Shown here: positions 43,192 through 51,775 of the stretch, piece after piece
How the letters are laid out: each line of letters begins with the position of its first letter
Numbering within the stretch: the stretch's first letter is position 1
Origin: Parvimonas sp035282405
GTDB taxonomy: Bacteria; Bacillota; Clostridia; Tissierellales; Peptoniphilaceae
DNA length: 64,000 bases
Assembly (NCBI RefSeq): GCF_035282405.1
Contig: NZ_JAYKBP010000001.1
Location: 186,001 to 250,000 of the forward strand
Direction: 5' to 3'
Position numbers and translations under genes: made by a program
The notes under the pieces: model-generated
What the model was told of the DNA's origin: nothing
Seen by the model: the letters and a program-made list of their open reading frames with translations, nothing else
The model's database searches: none

Positions 43192-43623
43192 CTATTTACA
43201 CAGAAAAACTACAATATCATTATTTATATTCCTTAAAAATTTTTTAAAAACTTCACTATGTTTAGAACTATAACTATTGGAAAGTCTTGTAACATCAAGA
43301 GCAACTGTATTGAATTCGTGTTTTTCAATTTCAATTAAAATATCAGAAAAAATATCTTCTAAAAATTCTTCATCTTCTTCTTTTTCAATTTTTTGTGGAA
43401 TTGAACAAAGTACAATATAAGTCGCTTTGAGATTAAATGCAGGAACAACTTTAAAATCTCCAGTTACTAAAGAACTTAATTTGCTAAAAACATCAAGTAG
43501 CCTATTTCCTGCTTTAGAGATTATTTCCATAGTATCTTCGTTTGAAAAGGAATTATCAACGAAATAAACTATGCAGTCAGATTCAATATCAAAAATACTT
43601 TCGCTAACTACTCTAATATCCAT
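43192..43623 (-). CDS. Macro-domain-like protein
   Basis: 143 aa. The layout IFDIESDCIVYFVDNSF, then GDFKVVPAFNLKATYIVLCSIP, then a helix and TVALDVTRLSNSYSSKH resembles a small macro (ADP-ribose-binding) domain: SDCIV-VDNS is at the place of DAIVNAAN, and TGDFKVVPAF at the place of GDxxxTxGxxL. The binding Asn pair is not clearly kept, so ligand binding is uncertain. ATG after TTGGAGGTTTGTT. Divergent from tmcAL. Confidence 0.6.
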   Translation of the reverse strand: MDIRVVSESIFDIESDCIVYFVDNSFSNEDTMEIISKAGNRLLDVFSKLSSLVTGDFKVVPAFNLKATYIVLCSIPQKIEKEEDEEFLEDIFSDILIEIEKHEFNTVALDVTRLSNSYSSKHSEVFKKFLRNINNDIVVFLCK

Positions 43624-43844
43624 AACAAACCTCCAAAAGCATATAATAAAAATAATACAATTATTATATATTTTTTTTTAGATTTAGTCAATAATTAGGA
43701 ACACATAAAATTGATAATTTTATGATTATTATTTTTTAATTAATACAATGTTATGATATAATAATTGTATATAGTAAAATTACTTACTTTAACTAATGTA
43801 TTTTAAAATAATAATCTTTAAATAATTTTAAAAAAGGAGAATTT

Positions 43845-45056
43845 ATGAAAAACTCAGGAATAATTGCTGAATACAATCCATTTCATTTAGGACATAAATA
43901 TCAAATAGATAAAATAAAAAATGAATTAAATGCCAATATAATTACAATAATGAGCGGAGATTTTGTTCAGCGTGGAGAATGTGCAATCTTAGACAAATAT
44001 ACAAGAGCTAAAATTGCAGTAAATAATGGAGTTGATCTCGTAATAGAACTTCCATTTTACTACAGTTTACAAAGTGCTGAAAATTTTGCAAAAGGTGGAA
44101 TATCTATTCTAAATAAACTAAATATCATTGACTATCTTTGCTTTGGTTTTGAATGCGAAAAAAAAGAGGATACAATAGAAATTGCAAAATTCCAACTTAA
44201 ATACAAAAATGAAATTGAAGAACTCTTAAACTATGAAATGAAACTTGGAAAAAGTTATGCAGTTGCATATAAAGATGCTTGTATAGAAATCAACAGAAAA
44301 TATAAAGTTTTAGAAATACAAGATGACTTTTTTATTTCAAATAATATTCTATCAATTGAATATGTCAAAAACTTAATACTATCAAAATCTCAAATAACTC
44401 TATTTCCTATAAAAAGAAAGGGAAAAAATTATAATGATGAGGATTATAACTCAAAGGATCAATTAAGCGCTTCAGCAATAAGAAAAGCAATTTATGAAAA
44501 TAATTTTGAAAAAATTGAAAACTTTATAGATAAAAGTACTTTTAATGAATTAAAAAATTCTGTAAAGAATAATATTTTACCGAATGAAAAAATTATTTTA
44601 GAAATTTTAAAATACAATATTTTAATAAATCAAATAAATCCTGAAAATATCGTAAATTACGAAAATGGAATCTTAAATTTAATTAAAAAAAATATTTATT
44701 CAGTAAACTCGATAGAAGAATTAGCAGAAAAAATACAAAGTAAAAGATATAAAAAAGTTAGAATAAAAAGATTTATTTACAATTATCTATTAAATATAAA
44801 TAATAAAATAAAGGAAATATATTCTAAAGATATTGAATATATAACTATTTTAGGCTTTAATAAAAAAGGACAAGAACTGATTAAAGAAATTAAAAATAAA
44901 ACTAATCTAGAAATTGTAACAACAAATAAAAGCACACAAAATCTATCGGATTTTCAAAAAAACAAATTTGAAATTGAACAAAATTCAAGAAAACTTTATA
45001 AGCTATTCACAAATAACAAAAATAAAACTGAGTTTATATCTTTTTTGCAAAAATAA
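43845..45056 (+). CDS. tmcAL: tRNA(Met) cytidine acetate ligase TmcAL
   Basis: 403 aa. Nucleotidyltransferase start GIIAEYNPFHLGHKYQIDKIK with the HxGH motif (HLGH), IITIMSGDFVQRGECAILDKY, and VDLVIELPFYYSLQSAENFAKG, the hallmarks of the YlbM/TmcAL family that makes N4-acetylcytidine at the wobble base of elongator tRNA-Met using acetate and ATP. ATG after AAAAAGGAGAATTT. It is monocistronic and ends at a hairpin terminator. One of few plus-strand genes in the window. Confidence 0.95.
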   Translation: MKNSGIIAEYNPFHLGHKYQIDKIKNELNANIITIMSGDFVQRGECAILDKYTRAKIAVNNGVDLVIELPFYYSLQSAENFAKGGISILNKLNIIDYLCFGFECEKKEDTIEIAKFQLKYKNEIEELLNYEMKLGKSYAVAYKDACIEINRKYKVLEIQDDFFISNNILSIEYVKNLILSKSQITLFPIKRKGKNYNDEDYNSKDQLSASAIRKAIYENNFEKIENFIDKSTFNELKNSVKNNILPNEKIILEILKYNILINQINPENIVNYENGILNLIKKNIYSVNSIEELAEKIQSKRYKKVRIKRFIYNYLLNINNKIKEIYSKDIEYITILGFNKKGQELIKEIKNKTNLEIVTTNKSTQNLSDFQKNKFEIEQNSRKLYKLFTNNKNKTEFISFLQK

Positions 45057-45076
45057 CTACCGAATTTTCGGTAGTT
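45055..45076. terminator. Bidirectional terminator between tmcAL and ABC ATPase
   Basis: Perfect palindromic stem AACTACCGAA/TTCGGTAGTT, followed by ATTTTAAAA on plus. The stop codon of tmcAL is inside the left arm. Confidence 0.85.
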
Positions 45077-45085
45077 ATTTTAAAA

Positions 45086-45772
45086 TTACATAATATTAAA
45101 TTTTCCGTCTTCTAAATTATAAAATATATAGTCTGATTTGTTATCCAAACTGTCAACTATTGCTAAATCATGAGTTACAATAATTAATGTTTTTTCATCT
45201 TTTACAATATTCTTAATATAATTGATTGCCTTTGCCTTTAGTTTACTGCTTAAAGCACTTGTAGGTTCATCTAAAATTATAACTTCTGGATCATTTACTA
45301 TCGCTCTTGCAATAGCAACTCTTTGCTTTTCTCCCCCTGATAATGTTTTGACTTTTTGATTAAGTAATTTTACTATATCCAAATTTTCACATACTTCATT
45401 TATTCTTTTCTTTCTTTCACTTCTTTTGTACTTTTTAGAATACATCAAAGGAATTACAATATTATCATAAGCTGTTTCATCCTCTAATAAATTATACTCT
45501 TGAAAGAAAAACCCGAATACTTCATTTCTTAGTCTTGCAATTTCTGTAGAAGACATTGAATTTATATCTTTATCTTCTATTTTATAGTCTCCTGAATAAT
45601 TTTTATCAAGTAGTCCAAGAATCTTTAAAAAAGTAGTTTTTCCAGCTCCATTTTCTCCTGTTATAATGATTTTTTCGCCCTTTTTTATATCTAAATTACA
45701 CTCATTTAAAACAAGCAATTCAGATTTTTTATTTTCATTATACACTTTTCTTAAATTTTTTAAGCTAATCAA
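45086..45772 (-). CDS. ABC transporter ATPase (LolD/MacB-like)
   Basis: 228 aa. Walker A is ITGENGAGKTTFLK, signature LSGGEKQRVAIARAI, Walker B VIILDEPTSALSS (Ser where Asp is usual in the D-loop region), H-loop IVTHD. The start is TTG at 45772 with GGAGG 10 nt upstream. It is third in an operon with two divergent FtsX-like membrane proteins and should power them. Confidence 0.9.
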   Translation of the reverse strand: MISLKNLRKVYNENKKSELLVLNECNLDIKKGEKIIITGENGAGKTTFLKILGLLDKNYSGDYKIEDKDINSMSSTEIARLRNEVFGFFFQEYNLLEDETAYDNIVIPLMYSKKYKRSERKKRINEVCENLDIVKLLNQKVKTLSGGEKQRVAIARAIVNDPEVIILDEPTSALSSKLKAKAINYIKNIVKDEKTLIIVTHDLAIVDSLDNKSDYIFYNLEDGKFNIM

Positions 45773-45775
45773 TTT

Positions 45776-46807
45776 CTATTCACCTCCCATTAGAGTTGTA
45801 CTTAAATCTTCTCTAATGAGCATATTTAAGATAACAAATTCTAAAGTTAAAATAAAGACAATATTTATCCCTATATTTATAAAAAATATAATATCATAAT
45901 TAAATCTATTCAGAAAATTAATTATCATAAAATTAAACACAGCCAATGACAGAACAAAAACTGAATTTCTAATAAATATACTTTTTTTGGTGGCACCACA
46001 TATTATATGAATTTTATATTCTCTAAGTAATCTTTTATATAAATTTTTAATGAATATTCCAAAAGAAAGCAAAAAAGCCAACAAAAGTAAAAATACATAA
46101 AAATATATATACTTTAATATAAAATCTACATCTGTCATATTAACAGAATTAATATGCTTTTTAAAAACTATATCTGAGTTTAAAATCGCCTTTTCAAACT
46201 CCTCATCCAAACCATTTTTTAATTCTTTATCGGTAAATTTTGTACCTTCTATTAAATCTTTTAATTCAGCAGGATTTAACTTAAAATCGGATAATGAAGT
46301 CTCTTTTTTAGCCACTTCCAGAAAAACCAAATTATCGTCATCAATCTCAAGGTCAACACCGACTGTTTTGAATTTTATCTTATCTAATTCATCAGCTGAA
46401 ACTACTTTTAAAGTTTTTTCCTTTTGCTTAAATAATTCTAAATCTTCCGAGTTTATTGCGAACAAAACCCTATTTTCGGAACTCTTTTGAAATTTTCCAA
46501 TAAATATTTGGATAAAAATTCCCTTCTCTTCATTTACATACTCAGATACAAATTTTGTGTATCCACCTTTTTTTAATAATTTATCTACTCTATCTTCAAC
46601 TTTTATAAAATCTTTCATTTCATAGGAAACGGGAATTGCAAAATAACTAACTTCAGTATCTTTCGATTCTTTTAGAGCCAAATTTAAAGCATAAGTAGAG
46701 AATGACAATATAACACTAATAGATAAGATTAACAATCCGAATAATATAAAAATTCTTGTATTTCGTTTTATGTCTCTAAACCCTAATTTTATATTATCTA
46801 TAACCAT
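45776..46807 (-). CDS. Divergent FtsX-like permease (second subunit)
   Basis: 343 aa with TM1 at about 17-38, a roughly 180-residue outer domain, then three TM segments from about 230. The loop YKIHIICGATKKSIFIRNSVF has the G-A-x-x-K-x-I pattern of FtsX cytoplasmic coupling helices. Weak but real resemblance to its neighbour at 46812 in layout. Four bp before the ATPase gene. Substrate unknown; could be peptide or lipid export or antimicrobial-peptide defence. Confidence 0.72.
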   Translation of the reverse strand: MVIDNIKLGFRDIKRNTRIFILFGLLILSISVILSFSTYALNLALKESKDTEVSYFAIPVSYEMKDFIKVEDRVDKLLKKGGYTKFVSEYVNEEKGIFIQIFIGKFQKSSENRVLFAINSEDLELFKQKEKTLKVVSADELDKIKFKTVGVDLEIDDDNLVFLEVAKKETSLSDFKLNPAELKDLIEGTKFTDKELKNGLDEEFEKAILNSDIVFKKHINSVNMTDVDFILKYIYFYVFLLLLAFLLSFGIFIKNLYKRLLREYKIHIICGATKKSIFIRNSVFVLSLAVFNFMIINFLNRFNYDIIFFINIGINIVFILTLEFVILNMLIREDLSTTLMGGE

Positions 46808-46811
46808 AACA

Positions 46812-47831
46812 TCACCTCATAAATACCTTCGTCTTTTTTAATGTAAATGAAAATTTTACCCAAGTAAAAAACATTGAAGTTATCGTTATAAATATCGGAA
46901 TACCTAAAAGTTCTGTAAATGATAAATATTTACATATATGATTCAAAAATATATACATAAATATTGATGATATTAATCCCGCTATTACGTTGAAAAGTAG
47001 ATTTTGCTTTAAAAAGTTTTTTAACACCTCTTTAAATGTAGCCCCACATTCCAAACATACTCTAAAATATTTATTATATTTTGAAAGATAAACTACGAAT
47101 ACATAACAGAATAATAAATAAGTAGCTACCACTCCTTGCAATATAAATTTTGCATATCTATCACTCAGAGAATTTAATATATTGGTTATCAAAGGTTTTC
47201 TATTATTAAATCTGTTAAATTCAACTTCATCATATCCTAAATTTTTTATTTTGTCTTTAATTTCTTCCAAATGTTTAACATTATCCGAATCAATATAAAT
47301 AGTATCAAAGGAAGTCGAAGATAAGGCAAACAAATTAACTATAACTCTCAGTCCATCTTTATATATAGTTGAATTTGGATCAAAAGTATTAATATATTCC
47401 ATACCTTTTACTTCGGGAATATCAAAAAATGATGTTTCTTTTGTATGCCTAAAATTAGGAGATATTTCATTTATATTAATAGCTACTTTTTTCTTTTCTC
47501 TATAGTCATCCATAGAAAAATATCTAAGTCTGCCTAATGCATTAAATTTAGTGGACTTGTAATAATAATCCATAGTTGGATTATATAAACCTATCAGTCC
47601 ATTTCGATTAGTTTCTGCTATAACCTTTATATCATCATATTCAAGCAAAAAATCAAAATCATTTTTCTTATTGGAGTTATTCCTATTTGATTTTAGTTTT
47701 ACAAAATTTTCACTCATATCATAATCAGGATAAATTAAATCTCTTCCTACAATATAATTTAATCCAAGAACCACAATACAATTTAAAACCAGTAATAGGA
47801 AGATTATATTTTTATTTTGACTTATCTTCAT
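46812..47831 (-). CDS. Divergent FtsX-like permease (first subunit)
   Basis: 339 aa. TM1 is about 9-28. A long outer domain follows (about 30-215), then three TM segments with FRVCLECGATFKEVLKNFLKQ between the first two, matching the coupling-helix position of FtsX proteins. It is the first gene of the trio, ATG after AGAGGTAAAAGCT, about 140 bp from lrgB. Its overall sequence is far from MacB; I could not name a subfamily. Confidence 0.7.
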   Translation of the reverse strand: MKISQNKNIIFLLLVLNCIVVLGLNYIVGRDLIYPDYDMSENFVKLKSNRNNSNKKNDFDFLLEYDDIKVIAETNRNGLIGLYNPTMDYYYKSTKFNALGRLRYFSMDDYREKKKVAININEISPNFRHTKETSFFDIPEVKGMEYINTFDPNSTIYKDGLRVIVNLFALSSTSFDTIYIDSDNVKHLEEIKDKIKNLGYDEVEFNRFNNRKPLITNILNSLSDRYAKFILQGVVATYLLFCYVFVVYLSKYNKYFRVCLECGATFKEVLKNFLKQNLLFNVIAGLISSIFMYIFLNHICKYLSFTELLGIPIFITITSMFFTWVKFSFTLKKTKVFMR

Positions 47832-47927
47832 AGCTTTTACCTCTTAGTATAATTATTTTATACACTATTGAAGTTCATAATACCATATATTATTTAAATT
47901 GTCAACGCGTTTTATGATAAAAAAACA

Positions 47928-47967
47928 AAAGCCGATAAAAAATAATATATTTGTTTTTATCAGCTTT
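47928..47967 (-). terminator. Terminator of lrgAB
   Basis: Stem AAAGCTGATAAAAA / TTTTTATCGGCTTT (one G-T pair) followed by TGTTTTTTT on the minus strand. Confidence 0.8.
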
Positions 47968-47970
47968 TTA

Positions 47971-48660
47971 TTAAATAAAATTTAATATTAAAGGAATTAA
48001 AATTACAGCTAAAATTCCTGAAATTGATATTGAAACTGTAGCAATAGACCCTTCAATTTCTCCAATCTCCATTGCTTTTGCAGTTCCTAGAACATGACTA
48101 CATGAACCAAGTGCAACTCCTTTTGCGACTTTATCATCTATTTTAAAAATCTTAAAAATTAATTCTCCTACGCTATAACCTATTATTCCACATATAACTA
48201 TAAATACCATAGAGATTTCCATAATTGCTCCAATTTTCTTTGAAATTTCATAACCTATCGCAGATGTAACTGATTTTGGTAACATTGAAAGCAAAACTTC
48301 TTTACTAATCCCAAAAATATTACACAATAATATTCCAACAATCGCTCCAACACTTATTCCAACTAAACATCCAAGTAATATTGGAAGAAAATATTTTTTT
48401 ATAATATTTAAATTTTTATATAATGGTACAGCCAGTACAACAGTTGCCGGTGCAACAAAAAAAGTTAATATATCTGCCCCTTGTTTATAATTAGTATATG
48501 GAATTTTAAAAATCAAGAGAACTAAGATAATTAAAACTGAAGATGTAACCATTGGGCTTAAAAATTTTAATCCTAATTTTACTTGAATTTCATATCCTAT
48601 AACAAATGTTATTATTGTTAAAAAAATCCCAAAAAGCGGACTGTTAATTATTAATTCCAT
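47971..48660 (-). CDS. lrgB: LrgB/CidB-family membrane protein
   Basis: 229 aa, about seven hydrophobic helices. The family core includes FFVAPATVVLAVPLYKN, LLSMLPKSVTSAIGYEISKKIG and KGVALGSCSHVLGTAKAMEIGE, with the SCSH-GTAKA motif. LrgAB/CidAB proteins control murein hydrolase activity and, in some species, pyruvate movement. It overlaps lrgA by 17 bp. Confidence 0.93.
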   Translation of the reverse strand: MELIINSPLFGIFLTIITFVIGYEIQVKLGLKFLSPMVTSSVLIILVLLIFKIPYTNYKQGADILTFFVAPATVVLAVPLYKNLNIIKKYFLPILLGCLVGISVGAIVGILLCNIFGISKEVLLSMLPKSVTSAIGYEISKKIGAIMEISMVFIVICGIIGYSVGELIFKIFKIDDKVAKGVALGSCSHVLGTAKAMEIGEIEGSIATVSISISGILAVILIPLILNFI

Positions 48661-49027
48661 TTTTTTCTCCTTTTACAAAAATTTTCACAAAAAAAGTTGT
48701 AGCGAAAGCTGTAACAATCATAGATACAACTACACTTACAAATAAAATTAAAAATATTTGTAAAAATTTCCCATTAAAATAGTGGAATTTATCTATAACT
48801 CCAATTACTAATGGTGTCATAAACAATGTAATACTTTCAAGTAAAAATTCTGAAACTTTTTCTATTTTTTTTAATTCAATTATTTTAAAATACAACAAGG
48901 CAACCAGGAATAACATCGACAAAATAGTTGCAGGTATTGGGGATTTAAAAATAATCTCCAAAATAGTCCCAATAAATAAAAAAATTAAAATAATTAAGAA
49001 TTCATAAATATGTTTAATAAAAATCAT
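48644..49027 (-). CDS. lrgA: LrgA/CidA-family holin-like protein
   Basis: 127 aa with four TM helices; FKSPIPATILSMLFLVALLYFKII and SITLFMTPLVIGVIDKF are the family's conserved parts. Works with LrgB in the membrane. The annotated ATG (49027) is almost adjacent to its AGGAG, so translation may really begin at the third codon after it (an ATT); this cannot be settled by eye. Confidence 0.9.
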   Translation of the reverse strand: MIFIKHIYEFLIILIFLFIGTILEIIFKSPIPATILSMLFLVALLYFKIIELKKIEKVSEFLLESITLFMTPLVIGVIDKFHYFNGKFLQIFLILFVSVVVSMIVTAFATTFFVKIFVKGEKNGINN

Positions 49028-49060
49028 CTCCTAAAATAATTTAAGGGTTATTTCTAACCC

Positions 49061-49945
49061 CTAAACTTCAAATTTATCATACTTTCCATATAATTCATCA
49101 AGATAAATAATAGCTAAAACAGAAGGTCCAGTATGACAACCTATGACTGCATCTACTCCAGATATTAAAATATCATCATTATTAAATTCACTCATTAATA
49201 ATTCTTTTAAATCATTTGCCTTATCTTCACAATCTCCATGAAAAATAACAAGAGTTTGTTTATCTAAAACATCTGATTTACTTTTTATAATATCTATCAA
49301 TTTTTTCTTAAATGCCTTGTGACCTCTAACTTTATCAAAAAAATTTAGTTTTCCTTCATCTTTTGATATATCTAAAATTGGACATATATTCAATAAATTA
49401 CCAATTATAAACTTAGCCTTATTTAATCTTCCACCTCTATAGAGATAAGTTAAATCGTCAACTGTAAAAATATAATTTATATGTTTTTTATAAAAATCAA
49501 TATATTTTAATATTTCTTGAATACTTTCATTCTCTTCAATCATCTTTGCAACTTTTATCGCAAGAACACCATACCCAAAACTAGCTCCTAAACTATCTAT
49601 TATATGAATTTTTCCTTCAGGAAATTCATCAAGCAAATCATTTTTTACCATATTAGCAGTATTATAAGTTCCAGAGAGCCCTGAGGATAAAGAAATATAA
49701 ATAATCTCATTTTTAGCTAATAATTCTTCTTTAAATGTATCATAAAATTCTTTATAAGTTACTTGTGAAGTCTTATAAGTAATTCCCTTAGCCATATTCT
49801 CAAATAATTTATATTTATCTATATCATAATTTAAAATATATTCATTTTCTCCATCAGTAACAACCATGTTAAAAATTTGGATTTTATATTTTTTTGCAAT
49901 TTCTACTGGGATATCGGCTCCCATATCAGAAAATAACTTTATCAT
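49061..49945 (-). CDS. DegV-family fatty-acid-binding protein
   Basis: 294 aa from ATG 49945 (GGAGGTAGAT upstream). DegV fold marks are MIKLFSDMGADIPVEIAKKY, SQVTYKEFYDTFKEEL, YISLSSGLSGTYNTANM with the lipid-contacting Ser/Thr, and VDDLTYLYRGGRLNKAK. Paralogues (FakB type) present fatty acids to the kinase FakA, which is not in this window. Monocistronic. Confidence 0.93.
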   Translation of the reverse strand: MIKLFSDMGADIPVEIAKKYKIQIFNMVVTDGENEYILNYDIDKYKLFENMAKGITYKTSQVTYKEFYDTFKEELLAKNEIIYISLSSGLSGTYNTANMVKNDLLDEFPEGKIHIIDSLGASFGYGVLAIKVAKMIEENESIQEILKYIDFYKKHINYIFTVDDLTYLYRGGRLNKAKFIIGNLLNICPILDISKDEGKLNFFDKVRGHKAFKKKLIDIIKSKSDVLDKQTLVIFHGDCEDKANDLKELLMSEFNNDDILISGVDAVIGCHTGPSVLAIIYLDELYGKYDKFEV

Positions 49946-50013
49946 ATCTACCTCCATTTTTAAAAAACTTACCTAGTTTATATAATATACTATTTTTAAA
50001 TTTTTTGCAAGAA

Positions 50014-51218
50014 AAAAATAGATTTAAAATAAAACTATTTGTTATGATACAATTGATGTGAGACCAAGGGTACAAAAAAAAGAGAATATCCTGTATAATT
50101 ATTAAAACAAAAAAATTAACTAGAAAGGAACTCTCTTTTATGAATAATATTATATCACAAAATCAAGAAAATATAAAACTCAACCAACGTTATATCTCTC
50201 ATTTACTTCAAACAAGATACCATGCCGTTAAAACTTACAGAAACGGTAATTCTGTTAGCTTTGTTTGTAGAAGATATAAAATATCTAAAGCTTCTCTTAT
50301 GCGTTGGAATAAAAGATTTGATGGCTCTATTGACTCCCTTAAGGATAAATCTCATAGACCTTTATCCAAACATCCTAATTCTCATACCGATACTGAAATT
50401 TATTGGATTAAAAATCTCATTAGAAGAAATCCTAATATTTCTTTGATTGAACTTTACGCTAAACTTAAACTAAATAAAGGTTATACTAGACACCCTTGCT
50501 CTCTTTTTAGATTCCTTAGAAAACTTGGCTTTTTTAAAGATATTAAACAACCTTCCAAACCCTATGTTCCTAAACCTTATCATACTCCTACTAAAATAGG
50601 CGTTAAAATGCAACTTGATGTTAAATATGTTCCTAATTCTTGTTATGTTGGTAAATACCCTGATAAATTCTACCAATATACAATTATTGACGAAGCCACT
50701 CGTGAAAGGTTTATTTATCCTTTTAAGGAACAATCTTCTTATAGTACTGTTACTTTTGTTAAAATGGCTATTAAATACTTTGGTTATATTCCTGAAATTA
50801 TTCAAACCGATAATGGCTTTGAATTTACTCATTTTAAAGATACTAAAAGAGTTCATCCTTTTGACAAACTATGTAATGAATTGGGTATTAAACATCAATT
50901 AATCAGACCTAGAACACCTAGACATAATGGTAAGGTTGAAAGAAGTCATAGAAATGACAATGAAAGATTTTACAGTAATTTATCTTTTTATTCTTATGAA
51001 GATTTGGTTGTACAAATGAAAAAATATCTCTATAAATCTAATAGATTACCTATGCAAACTTTAAATTGGCTTTCACCTATTGAAAAACGTAAAGAATTAT
51101 TAGAATTAAAGGAGAATTAATTCTCCTTTAATTCTAACATACAGGTTATATTTTTTTATAATTTTTGGTCTCACATCATTTACAAATGTACAAAAATAGA
51201 TTTAAAATAAAACTATTT
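50014..51218. mobile_element. Insertion sequence with 27-bp flanking direct repeats
   Basis: The same 27-bp sequence stands at 50014-50040 and 51192-51218. The 1151 bp between them have imperfect inverted ends, GTTATGATACAATTGATGTGAGACC on the left and, reversed, GTACATTTGTAAATGATGTGAGACC on the right; the 14 inner positions agree at all but one. A single transposase gene lies inside. A 27-bp target duplication is unusual and recalls the IS1202 group; ends beginning TGTGAGACC also resemble IS481. The target contains a CTATTT...AAATAG stem, probably the terminator of the MTHFS gene. Confidence 0.88.
50140..51120 (+). CDS. DDE transposase (HTH plus rve integrase core)
   Basis: 326 aa. N-terminal HTH of the HTH_29/insertion-element type (AVKTYRNGNSVSFVCRRYKISKASLMRWNKRF). 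The integrase core has catalytic D160 (MQLDVKYV), D224 (IQTDNGFEFT) and E267 (HNGKVERSHRND), all present, so it looks active. The coding strand is pyrimidine-rich, unlike the A-rich coding strands of neighbouring genes, a sign of recent transfer. ATG after AGAAAGGAACTCTC. Family IS481/IS1202-like; exact group undecided. Confidence 0.92.
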   Translation: MNNIISQNQENIKLNQRYISHLLQTRYHAVKTYRNGNSVSFVCRRYKISKASLMRWNKRFDGSIDSLKDKSHRPLSKHPNSHTDTEIYWIKNLIRRNPNISLIELYAKLKLNKGYTRHPCSLFRFLRKLGFFKDIKQPSKPYVPKPYHTPTKIGVKMQLDVKYVPNSCYVGKYPDKFYQYTIIDEATRERFIYPFKEQSSYSTVTFVKMAIKYFGYIPEIIQTDNGFEFTHFKDTKRVHPFDKLCNELGIKHQLIRPRTPRHNGKVERSHRNDNERFYSNLSFYSYEDLVVQMKKYLYKSNRLPMQTLNWLSPIEKRKELLELKEN

Positions 51219-51232
51219 TTAAAGTAAAATAT

Positions 51233-51775
51233 TTAATTTGTAATTACTAAATTAACAGGTAAATCAAATTCGTTTGTTGGTACTTTCTCCACTATTTGTT
51301 CTTTAAATGCTAGAGAAATAGTATATCCTTTATAATCTTTTAAATATCTGTCATAATATCCTCCGCCAAAGCCGATTCTATAATTATTCTTATCAAATCC
51401 TACCCCAGGTACTAATATTAAATCAATATTATTTTTTTTAACAATATTTTTTTCTATTTCAGGAGGTGTTTTAATTCCATAATATCCCTCAATTAATTCA
51501 TCTAAAGAATTTATTTTATAAAAAGTCATTTTTCTACTTTCTTTTTCACAAATTGGCGAACATACTGTCTTACCATCTTTCAATAATCTTTCAATTATTG
51601 GATAAGTATTTATTTCCGTACCAAAAGGAATTGTAAGTGCAATACAATTTGCATTTTTAAAATTTTCATTTTCAAATAATTTTTTATACAAAACTTCTTC
51701 AAAGCTTTTCCTATCTTTATCAGATATGCTTTTTAATTTTTCTTGAATTTCTTTTCTTATAATTTTTTTATCCAT
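51233..51775 (-). CDS. 5-formyltetrahydrofolate cyclo-ligase
   Basis: 180 aa. ATP-dependent recycling of 5-formyl-THF to methenyl-THF. Marks: N-terminal MDKKIIRKEIQEKLKSIS, TIPFGTEINTYPIIERLL, and the C-terminal LILVPGVGFDKNNYRIGFGGGYYDRYL signature. Its ATG overlaps the folC stop (TAATG). Last gene of the one-carbon operon, next to the IS insertion, which has landed in its terminator region. Confidence 0.95.
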   Translation of the reverse strand: MDKKIIRKEIQEKLKSISDKDRKSFEEVLYKKLFENENFKNANCIALTIPFGTEINTYPIIERLLKDGKTVCSPICEKESRKMTFYKINSLDELIEGYYGIKTPPEIEKNIVKKNNIDLILVPGVGFDKNNYRIGFGGGYYDRYLKDYKGYTISLAFKEQIVEKVPTNEFDLPVNLVITN

